This document shows, in pieces, positions 1 through 5,657 of a stretch of DNA of 5,657 bases. Origin of the DNA: Candidatus Kaiserbacteria bacterium (GTDB lineage: Bacteria; Patescibacteria; Paceibacteria; UBA9973; UBA2100); assembly GCA_002401495.1 (NCBI GenBank), contig NVTG01000099.1, positions 1-5,657 on the forward strand, in the 5' to 3' direction. The notes under the pieces are model-generated. The model was given only the letters and a program-made list of their open reading frames with translations. It made no database searches and had not been told where the DNA came from. Each line of letters begins with the position of its first letter. Position 1 is the first letter of the stretch. A program made the translations under genes and the position numbers.

Positions 1-108
1 AAGAAAGTTGTTTTGACAATGAGCCAGGAGTTGCTGAATAAGAATTCAAATTGGATTGAGGATGGGATCGATATGAGCGGAGTATACAAGGAATATTTTG
101 AAGAATGA
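1..108 (+). CDS. C-terminal end of an unidentified protein (5' truncated by window)
   Basis: An open frame enters from the left edge and ends at TGA 106-108, giving the last 35 residues of a protein. It contains the stretch NWIEDGIDMSGVYKEYFEE, which is acidic and well mixed in composition, like the end of a folded domain, and quite unlike the Gln-rich start of the next gene. I do not recognise the family and assign no function. It lies on the same strand as the phosphatase gene, with only 39 nt between its stop and the next ATG, and in the same reading frame. It could instead be an upstream exon of that gene if an intron removes the TGA (a possible 45-nt GT...AG interval at 82-126), but the donor there (GTATAC) does not match the GTAAG donors used elsewhere in the window. 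Confidence 0.6.
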   Translation, partial: KKVVLTMSQELLNKNSNWIEDGIDMSGVYKEYFEE

Positions 109-147
109 TTTAATTAATTTAAACAGATAATTGTTCAAATTTCATAA
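109..147 (+). promoter_or_regulatory. 39-nt intergenic gap between tandem genes
   Basis: This very A/T-rich stretch must hold both the 3' end signal of the upstream gene and the promoter/5' leader of the phosphatase gene. It contains TTAATTAA and TTTAAA palindromes just after the stop. There is no clear AATAAA and no recognisable core promoter motif. The role is inferred from position only. Confidence 0.4.
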
Positions 148-1290
148 ATGTCTTCCAATTCGACCTCACAAACTTCGAGACAGCAACGTTCGTCCTTAAC
201 GTCCAATTTGCTCAAAGATCAATTCAATTAGCTCTTGATGGCTAATTACAAACAAAATGAATCCAGTACATCTCGTATTTCAAAGCAGGGACAATAAGCA
301 CAATAACAGTCTTAAGCAAGACAATAATATGAAAACACATCACACTTGCAACTGGGTCGCGTTGGGACCTCAATACAAATAGACACATCTCAAAGACCTA
401 CAGAGAACGAGACTGCAAAAGTATGTCAGACCTCCAAAAATGCTCAATAAAGTTCTCAGAATTATTCATGGGCTGTACAGCAATAACAAATTTCTCAAAA
501 GCAATAGCCTCGTTCAACAACAGCAGCAAGTTTGAAGAATTTCCAAAATTCACGAACTCATTCATCCGAATTCGCCTCAACCAAACACAGCCAAGTAACA
601 CCAACTCACGCAACGACGAAAGATATGTCTTCCCAGGGAATCACACAGAAAGTGATAAGACAATAAATTCCTAATACTGGGAAACCAGTGGTGGGTTCTT
701 TCTCAATCTAAACTGCTTTTGCCTAATAAGCTAACAATAACTATAAATCTTAAACGAGGAATTCTTAAATAAGTAAAACTCAAAACCGTACTTCTTCCAC
801 TGGCTTGCAAACTCAGAAGAGCAATTCGCAAAAAAGTTTGAAATCAAATGAAAAGATTTAAGCAAATTTGAATCATAATGGATCAGGCACTAAGTTAAGC
901 TCGCGTGGATCTGCGAAGCATCAAGTTTAAAAGAGTTCTCATCTTGGAACTTCAAGCAACACTGGAGGATAAAGTTAGTTGAAAATGTCAGATTCGTAAA
1001 CCTAAATACATTCTGCTAGAATGTGTTAGAAAAGTTAATCTGTTAGCGCAGTTGGAAGTGTTAAAAAGCAAGTGACTCATGCTGCTAGTGAACAAGTTTA
1101 AAAGAATTTGTAAATTTAGATCCCAATTTCAGAGCCATTAGATGTCTCCAACTAAGCTGCTTAAGTGATGACAACTAAAAACTCATACAAAGTGCCTCAA
1201 TTTCAATCATTATCAACCAGGAATTCGAATCCAGTTGACCAATAAGCTTCAAATGCAAGTGTAGAGGTTGCCGCTCCTCTTCAGCCAGGT
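148..1290 (+). other. Low-complexity Gln/Ser/Asn-rich N-terminal region of the phosphatase
   Basis: About 380 codons read mainly as Gln, Ser, Asn, Thr and Lys. Glutamine is written with CAA, CAG, TAA and TAG. In the first 550 nt many Gln pairs are CAA followed by TAA; after about 700, TAA and TAG predominate. No domain, coiled coil or repeat unit of fixed length is visible. This looks like an intrinsically disordered regulatory or targeting region ahead of the catalytic domain. Confidence 0.75.
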
Positions 1291-2607
1291 CATAAGATTA
1301 TAATTCCAAATCATGAGGCCACAAAGTGCTCTATGAAGCGCAATGGAGCAGTGAGAGCTTATGCTGCTAACACTAACTAAGGACTGGTTAGAAATTACAA
1401 TGAAGATCGCGTGAGCATCATTCTCAATATTTTAAAACCTCCAAGTCGAAGTAATGAAAACTGGCCCAAATGTTCATTCTTTGGGATTTATGATGGACAT
1501 GGAGGAGCTGCATGTGCAGATTTTCTGCGTGACAATTTGCATTAGTTTGTTATCAAAGAAAGCAGTTTCCCGTGGAATCCAAAAGAGGCTCTTAAGAATG
1601 GATTCAAAGCTGCAGAAGTCAAATTTATGGAATTGTGCTAGGTAGGAGGAGAGCTTGTTGAGAAATCTGGTTCATGTGCAATTGTTGTTTTGATCGTTGC
1701 TGATCTGTGCTATATCGCAAACGTTGGTGATAGCAGAGCTTTGCTTTCTGGGGAAGGAGGCAAGCGCATCTTTCCTCTCAGCAGAGATCACAAACCAACT
1801 GATGATCTTGAAAAGAAAAGAATAGTTGAAGCAGGAGGACAGATTTATCAGTAAGTTTATAAGAATTATGATATTAGCCGAACTGCAGTAACTCCTACTA
1901 ATGTTCCTGGGAAGAAAGAAGTTGTAGTAGGACCACTACGAGTTTTGCCAGGTCGACTATCTGTAAGTATTTTTATTATTCTAATTGCAAAGGTATCAAG
2001 AACATTCGGGGATGCAGAAGCAAAATTAGAAGCTACAGGGGGGAATCCAAATGTAGTTATTCCTACTCCAGAGATAAAATCTTTCAAAATAACAAAAGAT
2101 CATGATTTCATAATCATGGGGAGTGATGGGATATTTGACAAATTGTCCAATAAAGAGACAGTGTAATGCTGCTGGAACAGTGTAAAGGATGGGCTTGCAA
2201 GCAGTGTCCATAAGCAATGCGGCCTCAGTGTGGAATACGTTCTTAAGAACTCTCTCGTGCGCCGTACGTTTGATAATGTGACTGTGGTTATGGTTGCATT
2301 TTCTAATTTTAAAACGAAAGCATTTGGTAAGCGCGAATAAGAAGAAAACAAAATAAGCTAAATTGTGCATTAGCAAAGACCATCAAGTACAAGAAACTAG
2401 TAAATAGGAAAGATAAACAATGAGAACCACCCACCAGAAGGTGCAGCTCAAACTGCGAAGCTGAGCCATTCGCCACGGCAGCAACCTTTCACAACAACAA
2501 ATCATAAATTGCAATAGAAGAGTGTTTCTGTTGCGAAATCATCTCACGCATCTGGTGCTCAGAATGCTGCGAAGAAGCACTTTGATTTTTAGTTTGTGAA
2601 TCATTGA
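148..2607 (+). CDS. PP2C/PPM-family metal-dependent Ser/Thr protein phosphatase with long Gln-rich N-terminal extension
   Basis: join(148..1962,1993..2607) gives about 809 residues with TAA/TAG read as Gln. The catalytic domain spans roughly residues 395-708 and carries all PP2C hallmarks in order: NEDR (E419, D420), DGHGG (449-453), GDSRA (D528), SRDHKP, LPGRLS+VSRTFGD across the intron, SDGIFD (D650) and DNVTV (D699). The acidic residues that bind the two catalytic Mg/Mn ions in PPM enzymes are all present, so it should be an active phosphoserine/threonine phosphatase. It has no signal peptide or membrane segment and is probably cytosolic or nuclear. Residues 1 to about 385 are Gln/Ser/Asn/Thr-rich and have no recognisable domain; a roughly 100-residue Gln-rich tail follows the domain. 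The start is the first ATG after an in-frame TGA at 106-108. The family is certain; the exact N-terminus and a second possible intron (1851-1877) are not. Confidence 0.93.
1963..1992 (+). other. 30-nt spliceosomal intron (PP2C gene)
   Basis: The intron begins GTAAGT and ends GCAAAG, with a branch-like CTAAT near its 3' end. Removing it joins RLS (S605) to VSRTFGD, restoring the strongly conserved PP2C motif PGRLSVSRTFGD. It is phase 0, a multiple of three, and has no in-frame TGA, so a naive translation reads straight through it and adds ten mostly hydrophobic residues. Confidence 0.93.
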
Positions 2608-2631
2608 GTGACTGTTAATAAGCTTATTTAA
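2608..2631. terminator. 24-nt convergent 3' gap with 12-bp palindrome (putative bidirectional 3'-end signal)
   Basis: The gap lies between the phosphatase stop (2605-2607, plus) and the PHD-gene stop (2634-2632, minus). It contains the perfect palindrome AATAAGCTTATT at 2617-2628, so an AATAAG-like, poly(A)-signal-like hexamer is presented to both transcripts. The sequence is seen directly; the role in 3'-end formation is inferred from position. Confidence 0.45.
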
Positions 2632-3742
2632 TCAATTACTCATAATCCCTTTCGCTCCACTCGCGATAAGTTTTTTGGCAATTCTGGGGGGCGTTGTTCT
2701 GACCCCTGCTATAGGTTAGCTATCAAACTTTGCCTCTCTTTCTAATCTCTTCATTGACGCTGTTTCAGACTTGCTTAAGCTGCTGCTGGCCTTTAATGAT
2801 GGGCTGCCCTTTGTTGAAGGAGTGAGAGCAACAGAATTGTTTTTCGAAGTTTTTTATCTTTTGTTTGTCTTATATTTTAGGCAGTCACTACACTTCCATA
2901 AGTTCTTTACTATGCTAGAGTTTCTCTTCGATGCTAAGCCTGCACATTTGTAGTGATACCAATTTGAGCAGGGTCCGACACACTGAAGCATTTTCACTCT
3001 TGATTTGTCACTGCAGCAACTAAATAAAGTGTCCGAAGTGTTGGGCTGCTTCACTTTATCAGATTGGTTTTATTACTATTTCTCCACTTCCCGCTTATCA
3101 GCCTTTTTCTTTACTAAATTTTCAACCTTAGCTTCACGAGGTCTTTTAGAAGGGACAACTGGCTTAACATCCTCGGAAGAGTTCTCCTTAGTATTCAATG
3201 ATTTCGTAATTCTATTTCAAACATAATAAAAATTTCGATCTTACTCCTATTTCTTATAATTATCTCCTTTGCTTTTATCTTTTGCCTTCACCTTTTCTGA
3301 GCCTTTACCCACAGTTCCGATCCCTTGAATGAGAGATTCCTGAGGAGGGTTGTGCTGACCTGGTTTCGATAGTCTACAAATTCAAAGTGAAAACTTACTT
3401 ATCACTAAAGATAGGCATTCTGGGTTAAGAGCGTCTATAGTAAGCTCTCTCAGTCTCAGAAAGCTCTAACACGTTAATAGGTTTGAAGATCTGGGGTCCA
3501 TCGCTATGCTCCAACGTAGAAGCAGGTGAACTGTTAAGAGAATCAAAAGAACTCTCTCTGCAGAGTCTCTTTAAAATGCCTTTAAGCATACTTTGAAATC
3601 CTTTATCTTTCGATTGGCGTGTCTAATTTCGCGGAATTTAAACTTTAACGGTACTTACTAGTTGTCTGATCTTGTACTTCAGGTCAACCGGGTCTAAACA
3701 TGTCTTAAACCCAAGTATAAAGTCTTGCTCTTTGAACTACAT
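2632..3742 (-). CDS. PHD-finger protein (probable chromatin reader)
   Basis: complement(join(2632..3211,3245..3373,3399..3622,3659..3742)) encodes 338 residues: ATG at 3742-3740, TGA at 2634-2632, TAA/TAG = Gln. A PHD zinc finger lies near residues 205-258: C211/C212, C223, C227, H232, C235, C253, C256, with the typical NWYHYKCAGL core and a closing WKCSDC. In H3K4me3-binding PHD fingers of the ING type, a Met before the third Cys and a Trp two before the His line the aromatic cage; here M220 (KMLQC) and W230 (NWYH) match. The first zinc pair is unusual: two adjacent Cys instead of CxC/CxxC. The rest is Lys/Ser-rich and probably disordered, with a basic tail. The N-terminal 60 residues look like a small folded unit I cannot name. 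It was probably nuclear; no catalytic domain is visible. The gene is divergent from the channel gene and convergent with the phosphatase. Confidence 0.82.
3212..3244 (-). other. 33-nt intron (PHD gene, third)
   Basis: On the minus strand it starts GTAAGATCG and ends GAAATAG. It contains the in-frame TGA (plus 3217-3219) that otherwise stops the PHD frame. Removing it joins ...YKKQE to ITKSLN and keeps the frame open. It is a multiple of three, but the TGA would stop an unspliced message. Confidence 0.85.
3374..3398 (-). other. 25-nt intron (PHD gene, second)
   Basis: On the minus strand it starts GTAAGTTTTC and ends TTTGTAG. Its length is not a multiple of three. Removing it takes the frame past a TGA and joins IFSDK to LSKPGQ. 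It is one of the two shortest introns in the window. Confidence 0.85.
3623..3658 (-). other. 36-nt intron (PHD gene, first)
   Basis: On the minus strand it starts GTAAGTACCG and ends GAAATTAG. It is phase 0, a multiple of three and lacks TGA, so it could also be read as 12 codons. The donor and acceptor match the other introns exactly, so splicing (joining KIRQL to TRQSKDK) is the better reading. It cannot be proved from the frame alone. Confidence 0.75.
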
Positions 3743-3792
3743 ATGATTTGATTTTAAATAAGTTTAGATTTAATTTTAATAATTTTGACGCA
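3743..3792. promoter_or_regulatory. 50-nt A/T-rich bidirectional promoter region
   Basis: It lies between the PHD-gene ATG (3742-3740, minus) and the channel-gene ATG (3793-3795, plus). It is nearly all A/T with TTTAAATAA, TTTAATTTTAATAATTTT and similar runs on the plus strand. With no other noncoding DNA between the starts, it must serve both genes unless elements lie inside coding sequence. No specific factor site is recognised. Confidence 0.5.
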
Positions 3793-5657
3793 ATGGCAAG
3801 AGTTATGATTCAGATGAAAGTAAGTTTAAAGAGATAAAATGTGTTTTTTAGATGAAAGAACTAGCTAAGGAAGGAGATTCCATGGCTGACTACAAAGATA
3901 GAGATAAAAAAATTGATTTGTCTCAAGGAGGGATTACTTCAAGGTTTTCTCTTGGGAAAAATGAGACATTCTTTTCAAAAGTTGGTGGAATTGGTAAGCT
4001 TAACTGCTTAATGATTTGTTAGTTGAGGGAGATTTAAGAGCAATGAAAAGGGCAGAGAGTAAGCTTAGAATTGGTTGACGAATATTACAGAAAACAATCC
4101 AAATTTAAAAGAAAAGAATTCAAGATTGACGACCCAAACGAATATTATCTACGACAAACTTAAGTAAAATCATAAAAAGATGAATGCAGCTGGTAAGTGA
4201 TGCGCTTACACATAGCTATGAAAGTGGATATGGAACAATCACTTTCGAGGTCTGTCAGCCGCCAGCCCAGTATTCAAGATGCTGAAAATATCAAAAAGAT
4301 GGTTCAGCAAGCTAGTAAATCAACTAGAGTGGCTCCAATGCCTGTAACTCCAAAGAATGCCTCAAATCAAATGGAGGACATAAATCTGCTTCCAGAAGAA
4401 GATGAAGAAAAAGCTCCAACCTAAGATCAAGTGAGACCTTTAGGAAGTAAGTTAAATAACGTAACGCTCGTCCCAATGGTCTTTGACCATGACAAATTTG
4501 AATTAGAATGGATAATAAAATCAACCTCCAGCAGAAAGCTCTACTGGGACATGTTCATCATCATCCTCGCAATCTACAACTCATTCTCCATTCCTTTCGT
4601 GATTGCCTTTGAACCCCCTGGTCTGGTTTCAAGCACCTTATTTGATTTCCTCAACACTGTTATCGATCTTATCTTCATGTGTGATATCGCTGTCATGTTT
4701 AGAACAACTTATATGAACAAATTTGGAGATGAAGTAGTCCAACCAAGGATGATAGCTTGCAACTACTTAACAAGTAAATTTTGGCTTGATTTCCTTTCAT
4801 CTGTGCCGATGGACTTGTTCGGATCGGGAGAAGCTACTAAGTTTTTAACTATGTTTGGAATGCTTAAGATTGTTAGAGTTACGAGGATCGGCAAGATTAT
4901 CTAGAAACTTAATATGAGAGCAGATTATAAGGCAGCGCTAAAAGTACTTCAATTGATCTTCTTTCTCGTACTTTATATTCATATCCAAGCTTGTCTCTTC
5001 TTTTATGTGGTGCTGATCGATGAAGAATGGATCCCTCCAGTTGATTTTATTAATCTGGGGTCAGATTTCTTTATTGTGGGGATTGATCGACAGTATTGGC
5101 TCTCTATGTATACATCAGTTATGATGTTTGGGCTCAATGAGATCACACCAAGAACCACTGTAGAGATGGCTGTTTTCTCGTTCATCATGCTGTTCTCGGC
5201 TATGGTTAACGCAAATATATTCGGAACAATGGCTGTATTAATCTAAGAATTAAACAAAAAGACCGCAAAGTTCCAAGCCTAAATCGACACTGCCAACACC
5301 GCTATCACTAACATGAAACTCGAACCCATCTTACAGAGAGAAGTAAAAGATTACATGCTCCAAACCCAAACAACCCAAGACCAACAAGAAGAGTTAAAAG
5401 AATTCCTCGATTCAATTTCCCCAACTCTGAGGTTCAAAGTGTCAACATAAATATTCTCAGGAGTTATCAAAAGAAATTTAATTTTCTAGAATTTCATATG
5501 TGAAGTTGATATTGATCATGAAGAGGCTTTGAACTTTATTGTCAAGAGGTTAGAGATCATGCTTACTTCTCCTGAGAAGATTATTGTGAGATAGAATGAT
5601 AGCTCGTCCAGTGATGGGATGTATTTTGTTGCGAAAGGGGATTTTAAGGTTAAAGTT
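3793..5657 (+). CDS. Six-TM cyclic-nucleotide-gated-type cation channel (CNG/HCN/KCNH superfamily), 3' truncated by window
   Basis: join(3793..3819,3852..3993,4023..4058,4091..4192,4216..>5657) gives 583 residues with TAA/TAG = Gln, and the gene continues past the window. A hydrophilic N-terminus of about 210 residues precedes S1 (213-234), S2 (245-264), S3 (289-304) and S4 (312-331). S4 has basic residues every third position (K320, R323, R326, K329), so voltage sensing is likely. S5 (343-367) holds the LYIHIQACLFF run typical of this superfamily. The pore helix starts YWLSMYTSV (396 on) and S6 is about 420-445. The filter reads MMFGLNEITP (G408-E411) instead of the K+ signature TxGYGD, so ion selectivity is uncertain. 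A C-linker (446 to about 525) and the start of the cyclic-nucleotide-binding domain follow, including RQND and MYFVAKGDFKV. It is a plasma or ciliary membrane protein by family inference. The ATG at 3793 is the best start, but ATG 3852 is possible. Confidence 0.88.
3812..3858 (+). repeat. 9-bp direct repeat AGATGAAAG flanking the first channel intron
   Basis: The copies are at 3812-3820 and 3850-3858. The first overlaps the intron donor G; the second begins with the acceptor AG. No other intron in the window has flanking repeats of this length. This arrangement is expected from a tandem duplication that created the intron, or from a pointer-flanked ciliate internal eliminated sequence. Confidence 0.7.
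3820..3851 (+). other. 32-nt intron (channel gene, first)
   Basis: It begins GTAAGTTTAA and ends TTTTTTAG, and follows a 9-codon first exon (MARVMIQMK). Without removal the frame meets TGA at once. It sits between two copies of AGATGAAAG (3812-3820 and 3850-3858), so excision between repeat copies (38 nt) would also keep the frame. Confidence 0.75.
3994..4022 (+). other. 29-nt intron (channel gene, second)
   Basis: It begins GTAAGCTTAA and ends TTTGTTAG (phase 1). Removing it avoids an in-frame TGA and joins KVGGI to VEGDLRAMKRAE. It shares its first nine bases, GTAAGCTTA, with the next intron. Confidence 0.85.
4059..4090 (+). other. 32-nt intron (channel gene, third)
   Basis: It begins GTAAGCTTAG and ends ATATTACAG (phase 1). 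Removal avoids the TGA in GGTTGACG and joins KRAE to KNNPNLKEKNSRL. The exon before it is only 36 nt. Confidence 0.83.
4193..4215 (+). other. 23-nt intron (channel gene, fourth)
   Basis: It begins GTAAGTGATG and ends CACATAG, the shortest intron here. Removing it avoids a TGA and joins KKMNA to the long downstream exon at AMKVDMEQ, after which the frame is open to the right edge. Confidence 0.85.

Noticed and set aside
996..1019. Possible 24-nt intron in the phosphatase N-terminus (GTAAACC...CTAG)
   Set aside because: The donor lacks the G at position 5 seen in all other introns, and the frame is open without removing it.
148..1450. Decayed pseudogene full of stop codons
   Set aside because: The stops are only TAA and TAG; there is not a single in-frame TGA over 800 codons, so the frame is intact under the ciliate code.
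2327..2373. GTAAG donor at 2327 with a TTAG acceptor at 2373 (47 nt)
   Set aside because: It is longer than every other intron, not a multiple of three, and would break a frame that otherwise runs to TGA 2605.
2026..2376. Minus-strand open frames opposite the phosphatase catalytic domain (2026-2376, 2100-2351, 1866-2087)
   Set aside because: They lie antisense to conserved PP2C motifs, have no recognisable domain, and start or stop at codons that are Gln in this code.
2771..3226. Plus-strand open frames at 2771-2953 and 3005-3226
   Set aside because: They are antisense shadows of the PHD gene, whose zinc ligands and introns make a coherent minus-strand gene.
3541..3580. CTCTGCAGAG palindrome and CT/AG-rich run
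   Set aside because: It lies inside PHD-gene coding sequence and is short enough to be chance.
4447..4506. GTAAGTT...TTAG 60-nt interval before S1 of the channel
   Set aside because: It is twice the usual intron size here, and the sequence reads as good coding (VPMVFDHDKFELEW); left as exon, although only RNA data can settle it.
1..5657. Telomeric C4A4/G4T4 repeats, tRNA or rRNA genes, transposon ends, CRISPR
   Set aside because: None were seen on reading both strands; the window is internal protein-coding DNA.

Overview
The window looks like a piece of a ciliate genome, most likely from the macronucleus. Every long reading frame is closed only by TGA, while TAA and TAG occur in frame dozens of times. 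At conserved sites these codons fall where related families carry glutamine, for example the TNQG run of a PP2C phosphatase and the RQxD turn of a cyclic-nucleotide-binding domain. The introns are very small (23-36 nt, GTAAG donor, AG acceptor), and genes are only 24-50 nt apart. Ciliates with TAA/TAG = Gln and tiny introns fit best. Oxymonads and hexamitids share the code and cannot be fully excluded. Read with the standard code, the region would wrongly look like fragments.

Layout, left to right: (1) the last 35 codons of an unidentified plus-strand gene, ending at TGA 106-108. (2) After 39 nt, a plus-strand gene at 148-2607 encoding a PP2C/PPM-type Ser/Thr phosphatase. It has a Gln/Ser/Asn-rich N-terminal extension of nearly 400 residues, one clear 30-nt intron and one possible 27-nt intron. 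(3) After a 24-nt convergent gap containing a 12-bp perfect palindrome, a minus-strand gene at 3742-2632 with three small introns, encoding a 338-residue PHD-finger protein. (4) After a 50-nt A/T-rich divergent gap, a plus-strand gene from 3793 that runs off the right edge. It has four introns and encodes a six-transmembrane cation channel of the CNG/HCN/KCNH superfamily, with a C-linker and the start of a cyclic-nucleotide-binding domain. Its selectivity filter is not of the K+ type.

There is no sign that the genes form one pathway. Two physical couplings may matter: the PHD gene and the channel gene must share one 50-nt promoter region, and the phosphatase and PHD genes must share a 24-nt 3' region. 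Points most worth checking are the noncanonical pore, the 9-bp direct repeats around the first channel intron, the stop-free 3n introns (one inside a phosphatase active-site motif), and abrupt switches of synonymous codon composition inside genes. I saw no rRNA, tRNA, CRISPR, transposon or telomeric repeat.
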